Shown here one piece after another: positions 44,257 to 55,304 of a stretch of 64,000 bases of DNA. How positions within the stretch are numbered: the stretch's first letter is position 1; the number at the start of each line of letters is the position of its first letter. Made by a program: the position numbers and the translations under genes. This DNA is from an uncultured Prevotella sp. (GTDB taxonomy: Bacteria > Bacteroidota > Bacteroidia > Bacteroidales > Bacteroidaceae): NCBI GenBank assembly GCA_946402275.1, contig CAMIVY010000002.1, positions 1 through 64,000 on the forward strand, given 5' to 3'. The notes beneath the pieces were generated by a model. It was not told the DNA's origin. It worked only from the letters and a program-made list of their open reading frames with translations, and did not search any database.

Positions 44257-45198
44257 TTATGCCTTGTTGAACTTTGTCTTCGGCTGTTTGCAGCGTGGGC
44301 AGCGCCAGTCGTCGGGAAGGTCCTCGAAGGCCACACCGTCGTGCTCTGCCGGGTCGTACAGATAGCCACAGACAGAGCAGACATACTTGCCGGAGTCTTC
44401 CTTCTGGGAGAAATCTATCTCTGGCAATACGGTCGGTACGGGATTGTCCAAATCTATCACGCGCTTGGCCTCCAGGTTCTCATAACCCTGCGGAGTATGG
44501 GTGCCACAATAAACAGTTGGCTGATGGCGAACGAACTCACGTACACGGTCCATCGTCTCGCGAGCTGCTGGCAGGTCATCATAGACAACAGAAAGCTTGT
44601 TGGCATAAAGAGCCTCGTCAACATAAGTGATGTCTCCCTCGAACATATAGAACAATCCCTCGTTCTCAGCGATGATAAGGCTGTTGCCGTTGGTATGTCC
44701 CTTGGCCTTGATAAAGTAAACGCCATCGGCTATCTTCTGACTTTCAGGGAAGTTGTGATAAGCACCGTCAGTAAACGCTACCGGCACTATGTTCGGAATG
44801 TCCTTGAGCTCGTCGGCTCCAATCTCATCTTTATTCACATAAATTTTAGCGTTGGGGAAAGAACGCAACTCTCCTGAATGGTCGGCGTGCTTGTGGGTCA
44901 GCAGTATCTTTGTAACCTGCTCTGGCTTGTATCCCAATGCAGCCAAAGCATCCATATATTCGCAGATGCTCTTGCCGATATAGATAGGTGCCGTCTCCTC
45001 TGGCGCACCCTCAGGGAAACCTGCTGGCAGGCCGGTATCCACCAGTATCACCTCCTTGCCCGTATCAATGAGATAGTTCTGCAGACTGCCACGATAGCGG
45101 ATGTTCTTGTCAAACTTCTCGGCTCCCTCTTCGCCACCAAAAACGAATGGCTGAGAATAGAATCCGTCTTTTCTGAATTTTACAGCTTTGATTTCCAT
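44257..45198 (-). CDS. MBL-fold hydrolase fused to C-terminal rubredoxin
   Basis: [55 protein letters not shown]. Confidence 0.9.
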   Translation of the reverse strand: MEIKAVKFRKDGFYSQPFVFGGEEGAEKFDKNIRYRGSLQNYLIDTGKEVILVDTGLPAGFPEGAPEETAPIYIGKSICEYMDALAALGYKPEQVTKILLTHKHADHSGELRSFPNAKIYVNKDEIGADELKDIPNIVPVAFTDGAYHNFPESQKIADGVYFIKAKGHTNGNSLIIAENEGLFYMFEGDITYVDEALYANKLSVVYDDLPAARETMDRVREFVRHQPTVYCGTHTPQGYENLEAKRVIDLDNPVPTVLPEIDFSQKEDSGKYVCSVCGYLYDPAEHDGVAFEDLPDDWRCPRCKQPKTKFNKA

Positions 45199-45381
45199 AG
45201 TTATTTGTTTAAGTTAGATAAGTTCTTGGGTACAAATTTACAAATTATTTCTCACACATACAAACCTATAAGGAAGAAAATTTGATAAAACAGAAACATG
45301 TCGAATTTTCTTTGTATATTTGCACCCGCAAATCACCAAGCACCTGCAGTGACATTTTAAAAAACTCAAATAATAAAGGTT

Positions 45382-45590
45382 CTAGTAGATATAGGTTTTG
45401 ATGTAATCCATCACCTCTTGCTTCACATCAGCCGGACAATAGGCTGGGTCATTGATCTTGGCGCTATGGACACCTATAGGGTTGATGATCATCTTGGCGT
45501 TGGCGCCTATCCTTTCCGGCTTACCAGCCGACCAGGGGTCGTCATGTGAATAGTAGAAAAGAAGGGGTTTAAAGTTTTCTTCATTGTATA
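45382..45590 (-). pseudogene. 3' remnant of an S28-type serine peptidase-like gene
   Basis: Minus-strand translation ENFKPLLFYYSHDDPWSAGKPERIGANAKMIINPIGVHSAKINDPAYCPADVKQEVMDYIKTYIY*. Confidence 0.6.
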
Positions 45591-45739
45591 AATATCTTTT
45601 CTTGATGCAAATTTACAAATTGCATTTTACCTCAGAACGTGCCTGAACTCGTGTCACATAGTGAAAAAAAAACGGAGTGACCAATGACAGTTGCTCCGCT
45701 TTAACCATTTCAAAATCTCGGGCTCTTGACAGCTCACCC

Positions 45740-46378
45740 CTACCCGATGTACTGCATGATGAAGTCCACGATTTCATCCTCGCTCTTGCCGTCGGCCGAG
45801 ATGACGAGGTCGTAGTTGTGGGTATCGTAACGAGAGGTCTTGGTATATTCCTTCACATAGTTCTCGCGCATCTTATCCACCTGACTGATAATCTCGCGGG
45901 CCTTCTCCTCGGTGATGTTCTGCTTGCGCATCACGCGGTTGATGCGGAAGGGCATTGAGGCCTGGATGAGAATGTTCAGGTGGTTGGGATAGGCACGGAA
46001 CACGTAGAAACCGCTGCGGCCAGCCACCACGCACGACTCATGGATGGCTATGTCCTGCAGAATCATCGTCTCGGCCTCGAAGATGTCCTTGGTGTCCAAC
46101 AGGTCAGCAGCACCGCCTTTCTGAGGCAGATAGTAGTTGGAATCCATGCCGGGACCAATCTGCAGTATGCGCTTGATGTCGCTCCACCAGCTCTTCTTCT
46201 CGCCCTTCAGGCGCTCTATCTCATCTACGGTGAGGTGGAACTTCTCCTGAAGACCTTTGATGAGTGCCTTGTCGTAGAAAGCCACGCCAAGCCGTTCTGC
46301 CAACTTGCGGCCTACGGTGCGGCCGCCACTGCCTAACTCACGATTGATTGTGATGACAAATTTCTCGTTCTTGTTCAT
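45740..46378 (-). CDS. cytidylate kinase-like family protein
   Basis: FVITINRELGSGGRTVGRKLAERLGVAFYDKALI. Confidence 0.85.
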   Translation of the reverse strand: MNKNEKFVITINRELGSGGRTVGRKLAERLGVAFYDKALIKGLQEKFHLTVDEIERLKGEKKSWWSDIKRILQIGPGMDSNYYLPQKGGAADLLDTKDIFEAETMILQDIAIHESCVVAGRSGFYVFRAYPNHLNILIQASMPFRINRVMRKQNITEEKAREIISQVDKMRENYVKEYTKTSRYDTHNYDLVISADGKSEDEIVDFIMQYIG

Positions 46379-46407
46379 AATTAAAGCCTATTTTGATGTT
46401 GGGATAA

Positions 46408-46436
46408 AGAGGGCACCCCCCGCAGAGGTGTCCTCT
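46408..46436 (-). terminator. candidate terminator downstream of thrS
   Basis: Minus strand AGAGGACACC...GGTGCCCTCTTTAT hairpin. Confidence 0.55.
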
Positions 46437-46454
46437 CAATAAAACAGTTATCGA

Positions 46455-48398
46455 CTAGAAATTCTTGGTCATTTCAGCCACCTCGGCATTGATGTGGTCA
46501 ATGAACTCCTGGATAGCCATTACGGTCTGCTCACCGCCACCCTGCGGGCGTACGGCAACCGTCTTGTCGGCAGCCTCCTTCTCGCCCACGATGACCATAT
46601 AAGGGATGCGCTTCAGCTCGTTGTCGCGAATCTTACGGCCTAGCTTCTCGTTGCGCAGGTCGATGGTAGGACGTACCCCACCCTGCTCGAACTGCTGGGC
46701 AACCTCGCGGGCATAGTCGTTGTACTTCTCAGAGAGGGGCAGAATGGCCACCTGCTCAGGAGTGAGCCACAAGGGGAAGTGACCGGAGGTGTGCTCGATG
46801 AGTACGGCACAGAAGCGCTCCAGCGAACCGAACGGTGCACGGTGAATCATGACAGGCGTCTTCTTCTGGTTGTCCTCGTCGGTATATTCCAGATTGAAAC
46901 GCTTGGGCAGGTTGTAGTCAACCTGAATGGTTCCCAACTGCCAGCGACGACCGATAGCGTCCTTGATCATGAAGTCGAGCTTAGGACCATAGAATGCTGC
47001 CTCGCCGTATTCGACCTTGGCATTCAGGCCTTTCTCCTGACAAGCCTCCTGGATGGCACGCTCGGCCAGTGCCCAGTCTTCATCGGTACCTACGTACTTG
47101 GTATGGTCGTTAGGATCGCGCAGGGAAATCTGTGCCTCGTAATTGAAGCCGAAGGCGGTGAGCACCACACCGATGATGTCCATCACGTTGAGGAACTCCT
47201 GCTTCACCTGGTCAGGACGGCAGAACAGGTGGGCATCGTCCTGCGTGAACGAGCGCACACGCGTCAAGCCGTGCAACTCACCGGACTGCTCATAGCGGTA
47301 AACCGTGCCAAACTCAGCAATGCGGAGGGGCAGGTCACGGTATGAACGGGGCTTCCATGCGAAGATTTCGCAGTGGTGAGGACAGTTCATGGGCTTCAGC
47401 ATATACTCCTCGCCCTCCTCAGGAGTGGTGATAGGACGGAAAGAGTCCTGACCATAGTGGGCATAGTGGCCAGAGGTGACATACAGGCTCTTGCCTCCGA
47501 TGTGCGGGGTGATGACTTCCTGATAGCCATAACGCTTCTGAACCTTGCGGAGATGTTCCTGCAGGCGCAGACGGAGGTCGGTACCCTTGGGCAACCAGAT
47601 AGGAAGTCCCTTGCCCACCTTCTCAGAGAACATGAACAGCTCCATCTCCTTGCCTATCTTACGGTGGTCGCGCTTCTTAGCCTCTTCAAGCATCACGAGA
47701 TATTCGTCAAGCATCTTCTTCTTAGGGAACGAAATGCCATAGAGACGCTGCATCTGCTCACGATTGGAATCGCCACGCCAAAAAGCACCAGCCACAGAGG
47801 TCAGCTTGACAGCCTTGATTTCGCCGGTGTCAACAAGGTGCGGACCACGGCAAAGGTCGGTGAAGTTGCCCTGGGTATAGGTGGAAATGGTGCCGTCTTC
47901 CAGGTCTTGGTCGATGTGCTCGCACTTGTAGGTCTGACCCCACGCGGCAAACTCCTTCAAAGCCTCAGCCTTGGAAACCTCACGACGGACAACGGCCTCC
48001 TTCTTACCAGCCAGTTCCTTCATCTTGGCCTCAATCTTGGGGAAATCGCTCTCCTTGATCATCTCGCCGTCCTTCAACAGGACGTCATAGAAGAATCCAT
48101 TCTCAACAGCAGGTCCGAAACCAAACTGGATGCCTGGGTACAATTCCTGCAAAGCCTCTGCCAACAGGTGGGCGGAGGTATGCCAGAAGGTATGCTTGCC
48201 CTGCTCGTCGTCGAACTTGTAGAGCTCTATCTTCGCATCCTCATTGATAGGACGGTTCAGCTCTACGGTCTCACCGTTTACTCCGCAACTTACAACGCTG
48301 CGCGCCAGAGCCGGTGAAATGCTCTCGGCAATCTGAAAACCAGTAACGCCCTGTTCATACGAACGAACAGATCCGTCTGGGAAAGTAATGTTGATCAT
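46455..48398 (-). CDS. thrS: threonyl-tRNA synthetase
   Basis: TGS-like N-terminus; [40 protein letters not shown]-terminal anticodon domain. Confidence 0.96.
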   Translation of the reverse strand: MINITFPDGSVRSYEQGVTGFQIAESISPALARSVVSCGVNGETVELNRPINEDAKIELYKFDDEQGKHTFWHTSAHLLAEALQELYPGIQFGFGPAVENGFFYDVLLKDGEMIKESDFPKIEAKMKELAGKKEAVVRREVSKAEALKEFAAWGQTYKCEHIDQDLEDGTISTYTQGNFTDLCRGPHLVDTGEIKAVKLTSVAGAFWRGDSNREQMQRLYGISFPKKKMLDEYLVMLEEAKKRDHRKIGKEMELFMFSEKVGKGLPIWLPKGTDLRLRLQEHLRKVQKRYGYQEVITPHIGGKSLYVTSGHYAHYGQDSFRPITTPEEGEEYMLKPMNCPHHCEIFAWKPRSYRDLPLRIAEFGTVYRYEQSGELHGLTRVRSFTQDDAHLFCRPDQVKQEFLNVMDIIGVVLTAFGFNYEAQISLRDPNDHTKYVGTDEDWALAERAIQEACQEKGLNAKVEYGEAAFYGPKLDFMIKDAIGRRWQLGTIQVDYNLPKRFNLEYTDEDNQKKTPVMIHRAPFGSLERFCAVLIEHTSGHFPLWLTPEQVAILPLSEKYNDYAREVAQQFEQGGVRPTIDLRNEKLGRKIRDNELKRIPYMVIVGEKEAADKTVAVRPQGGGEQTVMAIQEFIDHINAEVAEMTKNF

Positions 48399-48442
48399 AT
48401 TTACAATATATGTTAAAGATTAAAATTTCATTTCTCTCACCT

Positions 48443-49246
48443 CTATTCCAGCTCATAAGGTCCTGTGGGTGTGGTGCGCTTGAGCACTTCCAGCTGAAAA
48501 TCGACACCTGCAACGATGCCATAGCTACGAAGCACGCTCTCCACCGTCTTGCGGGCCAGCTCGGGATGATTATTCTCCTCGCTGAGATGGCACAGCCAGA
48601 CATGGCGCAACTGCTCGGTCATATTCTCTGCGATAGCCACCCCGCAATCGTGATTGCAGAGATGACCCGTTTGCGAAAGGATACGATCTTTGAGGAACTG
48701 GGGATAGGGTCCGTTCTGAACCATCTCTATATCATGATTAGCCTCGATGACCAGATAGTTGGAACGACCGATAAAGGTTTTCATCTCGTCAGTAACCACG
48801 CCCACATCAGTCATCACGCTAAACACGACGCCTCCGGCTTCAATCATATAGCCGACGTTGTCGGAACTGTCGTGAGGCACGGCAAAGGGAGTCACAACGA
48901 ACTCACCAATCTGCTGTGTCACCCCTTTCTCCACATAGCAAGCCAGCTCTGGGACTATCTTCTTCGTGACGCAGTAGTTACGGTTTATCCCTTCATGCAC
49001 GGTTTTTGTAGCATACACTGGCACGGAATAATCGGAACTGAAGGAGCCTACAGACTTGATGTGGTCTGCATGGTCGTGGGTGATGAGCACATGTTGAACC
49101 TGCGAGAGACTAAAACCATAGTCCTTACAGCTCTTCTTCAGGCCTCTCAGCCCCACTCCTATGTCGATTAGCAGCGCATCGGTGGGGGTAGCCAAAAGGT
49201 AGCAATTGCCACTACTGCCACTGCCAAAAGATATAAACTTTAGCAT
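48443..49246 (-). CDS. MBL-fold metallohydrolase (YycJ/WalJ-like)
   Basis: FGSGSSGNCYLL; VLITHDHADHIKSVGSF; LCHLSEENNHPELA. Confidence 0.88.
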   Translation of the reverse strand: MLKFISFGSGSSGNCYLLATPTDALLIDIGVGLRGLKKSCKDYGFSLSQVQHVLITHDHADHIKSVGSFSSDYSVPVYATKTVHEGINRNYCVTKKIVPELACYVEKGVTQQIGEFVVTPFAVPHDSSDNVGYMIEAGGVVFSVMTDVGVVTDEMKTFIGRSNYLVIEANHDIEMVQNGPYPQFLKDRILSQTGHLCNHDCGVAIAENMTEQLRHVWLCHLSEENNHPELARKTVESVLRSYGIVAGVDFQLEVLKRTTPTGPYELE

Positions 49247-49330
49247 GATTCTTTCAAATTTTGTGCAAAATTAATAAAAAAATGGCGGTTTTTATTTATC
49301 TTTGCAGAGAATTTTTACTTATTTAATGGA

Positions 49331-49780
49331 ATGAAAGTGTTTTTTCTCTTTTGCACAGTATTTTTGCTGTCAGCATGCAACAGCATGAATGGTGATGACC
49401 AGGAGGCCACGGAAGCCGCTATTAAATGGGCTGACGCATACTTCAACTATGACTTCCACGAGGCGGAAAAGTACGCGACACCTGAAAGCAGACAATGGCT
49501 TCAGTTTGCTGCCTCCAACACCACAGAGCGCGACCTGCAGCTGGTGCAAGAGAACGAAGGGGGAGCCAGCGTAGAAGTAAATGATTTCTTCCCAGACGCG
49601 AACGACACGCTGAGGGTGGTATCGCTGACAGTACACGACTATGTAAGCAGCACATTGCCTGCAGACTCGGCACGACTGGTTGACGAGGGCACATTCACCA
49701 TTACCACCGTGCTGAGAGATGGTGTATGGAAAGTTAGAATGGAAGGCCTACCGCAAAGTGAAAGGCAAAGTCGCGACTGA
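49331..49780 (+). CDS. hypothetical lipoprotein
   Basis: Signal peptide and lipobox LLSACNS; tail overlaps the antisense gene by 47 nt. Confidence 0.65.
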   Translation: MKVFFLFCTVFLLSACNSMNGDDQEATEAAIKWADAYFNYDFHEAEKYATPESRQWLQFAASNTTERDLQLVQENEGGASVEVNDFFPDANDTLRVVSLTVHDYVSSTLPADSARLVDEGTFTITTVLRDGVWKVRMEGLPQSERQSRD

Positions 49781-51944
49781 GGCGGGGATGCACTATGGGG
49801 AAATGGTCTTTCTCATCCTCATAGGCTGGATTGACAGCTTTCATACCCATATCAAAGCGCACCACGAAGAAATCGAAGTTCAGGCGAATTCCCAGACCAT
49901 AGCTGACGGCTAGCTGCTGCCAGAATTCCGACATCTTGAACTGTCCGCCCGGCTGGTCTTCATACTCACGGAGTGTCCAGATGTTACCCGCATCAATAAA
50001 CAGGGCACCTCCGAATTTCCAAAACAGATTGGCACGATACTCCAGGTTCAGGTCGAGCTTCATATCACCCGTCTGATTGATGAAGTCTATTCTTCCGTCT
50101 GTTCCGATAAACCTACCAGGACCCAGGCTGCGGACACTCCAGCCACGCACGCTGTTAGCACCACCCGAGAAGAAACGCTTCTCGAAAGGCAATATCGTAC
50201 TGTTGCCATAGGGATAGGCTATGCCGAATCCGAAGTGGAAGACCAGCTGATTGCTATAGTCAAATACGAATTTACGGGTATAGTCGAACATACCACGAAC
50301 ATACTGCGCATAGGCAATGTCTAGGAATGTGTACTGACCGTCGCCGTTCTTGTGGAAGTTGAAGGCATGAGAAGCCAGATTGAGCAGATTTCCCGCTGTC
50401 TCCACATTGGCCTTGATGGCGTAGATCCCGTTGTTATAGACATAGCCAAAGCCCAGTTTCATGATGAACAGATTCTCGTAGTTATAACGAAGGATGGAGT
50501 TACGTGAATTCGTGTTATCCAAATATTCCTTCTTGAACGTATCACTAATCCAAGGCATGGAGATGTAGTTGAGGTCAAGGAGATCAACCTGATAACGGTC
50601 ATGGTGGTTCCGCTCGTTCCACTTATAACGCCAGGCAACGGAGAAGACCCTGCGCATGAACTCCGGACGGTTCTGCAAGTCGTAAAGCAACGACACCTCC
50701 GAGGAGGAATTGACACGACGACGGAAACTGGGGGACAACAGCGGGGCAATGAAACGCGGGAAGGACAGGCGCGCCTCGGCACTATACTCCATGAAGTTGG
50801 TATTCTTATAACCCTCCAACCCACGGATGGCCTCATAGGCTCCACGCAGCACAATGCTCAGATTCTCAGACCCATGAAAGATGTTACGGTTCTGATAAGT
50901 CACTGAGACGGCAGCTCCCAAGTCGCCTGCGGTATTGGTTCCTTCGGGTTGAAAAGAAATGGTGGAAGGCTTGTTGGTGCTGACCTGAATATCACAGTCT
51001 AAGACGGGTTCAAAATCACGCTCACGAAAAGCAATGTTGGTATAGCGCACGGCACCCAGACGGGCGAAGTGGTTATAAGTGCCCTGCAGATTGTCGGAGG
51101 CATAGAGTGCACCACTTTCCAGGAAGCTGTTGCTCCGCAGCACAGACTGACGCAGGGGGATGACGGAATCGTTAGGATTACCGCTGACAAAATTGACATC
51201 TCCAATCGTATATACCTGATGGGGCAGATTAGTCTCATCAGCACTCCGATATTTATCCAGCACAAGAGTAAGATTGATAAGATGACTGCCTGGCACGGAG
51301 TCTGCCCTGTAGCTTATGAAGTCCTTGTTGAAGCGATAGTAGCCACGATTGGTGAGATAACGGCTGATGCGCGAACGCTCATTGTCGAGATTAGCCACAT
51401 TAAACATCATGCCTGATTTCAGTCCACGATGGGTACTGTCGGCCAGATTGAGCACAACGGCAATGGCTGAGTCGCGGATTTCATAATCTACCTTATTAAT
51501 AAAATACGGCATGCGAGGATGCAGGAGATAAGTGGTCACCAGCTTCTTTCCCTTTATCTTATTATACACATCCACAGAGGCACGCAGGTAGCCCATATTC
51601 TGCAACTGCGACTGGAGCATTTCCATAGAAGCACGCGTACTGGCAGAATCATAGATTTGGGGCGCCTCGCCAATGGAACGGAGGAAACGGTTTATCCATT
51701 TGGTAGTATCGCGACCGGAAAGGGAGTAAGTGGCTAATGGAAGCTTGGCTGCGGAGAACCACCGAGAATTACCACGCTGACGAACATACTGGCGCATCTC
51801 GCTGGGATTAACTCCCAAGGCCTTCGTGTCGCTCTTCACCTCCACTTTGTCCAATAAGTATTCGCCATCAGGAACAAACTTTGTCACTGAACAGGAAGCC
51901 ATCAGGGCAGCAATAAGCAGAAATATGAAGATGCGATTACGCAT
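49734..51944 (-). CDS. BamA/TamA-family outer-membrane protein
   Basis: Lipobox LMASCSVTKFVPDGEYLLDKV; POTRA-like N-terminus; FFSGGANSVRGW; C-terminal FHFAVGLPF. Confidence 0.85.
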   Translation of the reverse strand: MRNRIFIFLLIAALMASCSVTKFVPDGEYLLDKVEVKSDTKALGVNPSEMRQYVRQRGNSRWFSAAKLPLATYSLSGRDTTKWINRFLRSIGEAPQIYDSASTRASMEMLQSQLQNMGYLRASVDVYNKIKGKKLVTTYLLHPRMPYFINKVDYEIRDSAIAVVLNLADSTHRGLKSGMMFNVANLDNERSRISRYLTNRGYYRFNKDFISYRADSVPGSHLINLTLVLDKYRSADETNLPHQVYTIGDVNFVSGNPNDSVIPLRQSVLRSNSFLESGALYASDNLQGTYNHFARLGAVRYTNIAFRERDFEPVLDCDIQVSTNKPSTISFQPEGTNTAGDLGAAVSVTYQNRNIFHGSENLSIVLRGAYEAIRGLEGYKNTNFMEYSAEARLSFPRFIAPLLSPSFRRRVNSSSEVSLLYDLQNRPEFMRRVFSVAWRYKWNERNHHDRYQVDLLDLNYISMPWISDTFKKEYLDNTNSRNSILRYNYENLFIMKLGFGYVYNNGIYAIKANVETAGNLLNLASHAFNFHKNGDGQYTFLDIAYAQYVRGMFDYTRKFVFDYSNQLVFHFGFGIAYPYGNSTILPFEKRFFSGGANSVRGWSVRSLGPGRFIGTDGRIDFINQTGDMKLDLNLEYRANLFWKFGGALFIDAGNIWTLREYEDQPGGQFKMSEFWQQLAVSYGLGIRLNFDFFVVRFDMGMKAVNPAYEDEKDHFPIVHPRLSRDFAFHFAVGLPF

Positions 51945-52020
51945 AATTTGCTGATTTTTCGGCAAAGGTACAAAAACTTTTCCTATTTTTTATTATCTTT
52001 GCAAGCAAAAGTGAAACAAT

Positions 52021-52737
52021 ATGCTTAGCAAGAACCAAATAAAGTTTGTCCATTCACTGGAATTGAAGAAGAACAGAAAGCGGGAACAGCTGTTTGTAGC
52101 AGAAGGCCCCAAGGTGGTTGGCGACCTGCTGAGGGCAGGATTTCGCCCTCATTCTATTTTCTCGACTAACCCCCAACAAGATGGGCAACTCGTGACAGAG
52201 GAAGAACTACAGCGCATCAGCTTTCTGCAACATCCTCAGGAGGTCTTGGCAGTGTTTCATATTCCGGACTCTAAGCTTCTTCCTATCAACCCTCATGGTC
52301 TTTCGCTGGCACTCGACGGAATCCAGGACCCAGGCAATTTAGGCACCATCATCCGAATTGCCGACTGGTTTGGCATCGATGCCATCTACTGTTCGCCAGA
52401 CACGGCAGATGTCTATAACCCCAAAGTGGTACAAGCCACAATGGGAAGCATTGCTCATATTCCTATTATATATTGTGATTTGGTGGAACTCATCAGTAAA
52501 GCGCAATGTCCTGTTTACGGAACCCTGCTAGACGGCGAGGACATTTATCAACAGACAATAACCCCCAATGGAATTATTGTAATGGGTAATGAAGGTAATG
52601 GAATCTCAGAGTCCGTGCGTCCACTTGTCACCAACCGTCTGCTCATTCCCAACTTCAGCAATTCATCAGAAACAGCAGAGTCGCTGAACGTAGCAATTGC
52701 AACAGCTATCACTTGTTCTGAGTTCAGAAGAAGATAG
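52021..52737 (+). CDS. TrmH/SpoU-family RNA methyltransferase
   Basis: LALDGIQDPGNLGTIIRIADWFG; GIIVMGNEGNGIS; SLNVAIATAI. Confidence 0.92.
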   Translation: MLSKNQIKFVHSLELKKNRKREQLFVAEGPKVVGDLLRAGFRPHSIFSTNPQQDGQLVTEEELQRISFLQHPQEVLAVFHIPDSKLLPINPHGLSLALDGIQDPGNLGTIIRIADWFGIDAIYCSPDTADVYNPKVVQATMGSIAHIPIIYCDLVELISKAQCPVYGTLLDGEDIYQQTITPNGIIVMGNEGNGISESVRPLVTNRLLIPNFSNSSETAESLNVAIATAITCSEFRRR

Positions 52738-52740
52738 GGT

Positions 52741-53313
52741 TCAGAACTGGCGGAGGGCTTCGTAGATACGCTGAACGGGAAGACCCATCACATTGAAATA
52801 ACTACCGTGAAGACCAGTCACCCCGATATGTCCTATCCATTCCTGAATGCCATAGGCACCGGCCTTGTCATAGGGCTTGTAGTGCTGGATATAGTAGTTG
52901 ATTTCCTCATCAGAGAGTGACTTAAACGTAACATCGGTCTCAACGGAAAAACTCTGTTGACGGGTTATGGTAGTCAGTGTGACTCCGGTAATCACCTGAT
53001 GGGTACGACCACTCAATTCGTGCAACATACGGGAAGCATCAGCCTCATCATGCGGCTTACCCATGACTTCACCGTCTAACACGACAATCGTGTCGGCAGT
53101 AATGATCAGTTCATCGTCGGCCATCTGCTGCTGATAGACGGTAGCTTTCTTTCGCGAGATATATTCTGCAATGTCCTTGGTAGGAAGATCAGCAGGATAA
53201 CTCTCGTCAATATCAGGTATAACACGAACGTCGAAATCAATATCAATACCTGCCAACAATTCTTTTCTGCGTGGTGAATTAGATGCTAAAACCACCCTAT
53301 ATGAGGTAATCAT
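52741..53313 (-). CDS. maf: Maf-family nucleotide pyrophosphatase
   Basis: VVLASNSPRRKELLAGI; ADTIVVLDGEVMGKPHDEADA; YDKAGAYGIQEWIG. Confidence 0.92.
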   Translation of the reverse strand: MITSYRVVLASNSPRRKELLAGIDIDFDVRVIPDIDESYPADLPTKDIAEYISRKKATVYQQQMADDELIITADTIVVLDGEVMGKPHDEADASRMLHELSGRTHQVITGVTLTTITRQQSFSVETDVTFKSLSDEEINYYIQHYKPYDKAGAYGIQEWIGHIGVTGLHGSYFNVMGLPVQRIYEALRQF

Positions 53314-53326
53314 AATTTCTAATTAC

Positions 53327-53400
53327 TAATTACTAATTTCTAATTCTTTGACCTAAAGGTGCAAAGCGACCAAAGGTCGAGTCCTAATTATTAATTCTGA
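53327..53400. repeat. short TAATTACTAATTTC-type tandem repeat with dispersed-repeat copy 2 at 53347-53371
   Basis: taatttctaattactaattactaatttctaattc then TTTGACCTAAAGGTGCAAAGCGACC. Confidence 0.7.
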
Positions 53401-53405
53401 ATTTA

Positions 53406-53924
53406 TCACCATCCGAAAGCCCTTTCATCACTTAACCACTTCTCTTGTGCTTTAAGCGTTTGCTCTATCACATCACGCCCGCATCCATAACCACCTTTCT
53501 GCTGGCTGACATAGAGGCTGACCGACTTAATCTCAGGACAAGCATCAGCAGGACAAACGGGACACCCCACCCGACGCATCACTTCCAAATCAGGAATGTC
53601 GTCACCCATGAACATCACTTCCTCGTCCTTCAAACCATATTTTTGCAAAAATTGCTCATAGATCTGAATCTTAACAGCAGCACCCAGGAAGATGTCTTCC
53701 ATACCGAGTCCCTCGTAACGATGGCGCACCGCTTCTATCTTACATCCGGAGAGTATAGCAATGCGCAGTCCCATCTTCATGGCCAGTTGGATAGCATAGC
53801 CATCCTTGATATTCACGGTACGAAGAGGAGAGCCATCCGCACCTAAGGAAATCGTTGAGGCAGAAAGAACGCCATCAAGGTCGAAGATGATGGCTCGTAT
53901 TTTTGACAAATCGTAATTAATCAT
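53406..53924 (-). CDS. KdsC-like HAD phosphatase
   Basis: [62 protein letters not shown]. Start set at MINYDLSK. Confidence 0.85.
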   Translation of the reverse strand: MINYDLSKIRAIIFDLDGVLSASTISLGADGSPLRTVNIKDGYAIQLAMKMGLRIAILSGCKIEAVRHRYEGLGMEDIFLGAAVKIQIYEQFLQKYGLKDEEVMFMGDDIPDLEVMRRVGCPVCPADACPEIKSVSLYVSQQKGGYGCGRDVIEQTLKAQEKWLSDERAFGW

Positions 53925-54630
53925 TTCTTTCGCTTTTACGGTGAATGCTGACTGACAGCAGGTTATAGATTTCCTGTAACAACGGAGAATCGGCAAGCAT
54001 AGAGGACTGCATCCGGATGACATTCTCGTCGTAACGGACGGCAGGTCCCGTTTGTGCCTCAAGAGGATGGAGTTGGTGGACCTTGAGAGCGGTTTCGTCT
54101 ATTAAGGGAAGCATGACGCTGAAGGGAATACCGTGTTTCTCCAACAGCTCTGCAGAAAGAGCATAGCAGTGATTGACAAAATTACAAGCAAAGACAGCAG
54201 AAAGGTGCAGGAACTTCCTGTCAGCACTGGAGAGCTCATAGACGCTATGGGTAATGCTCTCTGCCAACGGACGGAGTACCGTACTGTCGCCTTCTATAAA
54301 GACAGGAATGTCTGCGAAGCTAACCAAGCGCTCTTTTGAAAAGGTCTGCATGGGATAGAATACACCAAACCGGTTCGTATAGCCTTCAAAAAGACTCTTC
54401 GGCATAGAACCTGCCGTATGAACAAAGAGCTGTTGCTCCCTACCCTTCGTGGCACGACAGATAACCTCCTGTAATGCCGAATCTTTCACAGCAATGATAA
54501 AGACATCAGCTTCCTCAGGGAGATTCTCCAAGGTACGACTATTGATGCTAGACACCTCATGACCTGCCTGTTGCAAAGCTGGCAACAGATTGGTCGCCAA
54601 ACGTCCCCTACCTATCAGTACAACACGCAT
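53917..54630 (-). CDS. Rossmann-like/DUF2520 domain protein
   Basis: [46 protein letters not shown]. Confidence 0.85.
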   Translation of the reverse strand: MRVVLIGRGRLATNLLPALQQAGHEVSSINSRTLENLPEEADVFIIAVKDSALQEVICRATKGREQQLFVHTAGSMPKSLFEGYTNRFGVFYPMQTFSKERLVSFADIPVFIEGDSTVLRPLAESITHSVYELSSADRKFLHLSAVFACNFVNHCYALSAELLEKHGIPFSVMLPLIDETALKVHQLHPLEAQTGPAVRYDENVIRMQSSMLADSPLLQEIYNLLSVSIHRKSERND

Positions 54631-54636
54631 GATGAG

Positions 54637-55161
54637 CTAAAACTTGTTCAGATGAACATTCTCCCATTTCAGCTTGTCTTCATTCTGAGGCTTGCGCTCG
54701 TCAGCCTTATGACCTATGGCAAGCACACACAGACAAGACATATTCTCGGGAATATCAAGGACACCTTGGATGACGGTATCGGCACTAGTACCATCGGAAA
54801 GACCCCTGCCACGCATCTGAATCCAGCAAGACCCCAGCCCTAAGGCTTCTGCCTGATACTGCATGGAGATGGCAGCAATGGAGCCGTCCTCTACCCAACA
54901 GTCATTCTGCATAGGATCGCCCAAAACGACAATAGCGAGAGGAGCCCCCTTCAAAAACTGTCCACCCATATCCTTGGCATCTGAAAGTTTCTCTAAATCG
55001 GTCTTATCATCAACCACTACAAAATGCCAGGCACGCTGACCTTTTGACGTCGGAGACATCAAGCCAGCACGCAGAATCATCTTGACATCGTCGGCATCGA
55101 TTTCTTCCTCCGTAAACTTACGGTGAGAACGGCGCATCTGTACTAATTCTTCAAATTCCAT
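54637..55161 (-). CDS. nitroreductase family protein
   Basis: MEFEELVQMRRSHRKFTEEEI; RAGLMSPTSKGQRAWHFVVV; LGLGSCWIQMRGR. Confidence 0.88.
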   Translation of the reverse strand: MEFEELVQMRRSHRKFTEEEIDADDVKMILRAGLMSPTSKGQRAWHFVVVDDKTDLEKLSDAKDMGGQFLKGAPLAIVVLGDPMQNDCWVEDGSIAAISMQYQAEALGLGSCWIQMRGRGLSDGTSADTVIQGVLDIPENMSCLCVLAIGHKADERKPQNEDKLKWENVHLNKF

Positions 55162-55304
55162 ATCGTTTATTTTTCGATTTCGGCACAAAATTACAAAAAT
55201 AATTCATAATTCATCATGCATCATACATAATTATTTTCTTGCCAAAAGAAAAATTTTCACTTTTTCGCTTTTCACTTTTCACTTTATTTTGTACCTTTGT
55301 CCCA

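Noticed and set aside
47373-48317. 314-aa antisense ORF opposite thrS
   Set aside because: thrS is unambiguous; the antisense frame is a by-product.
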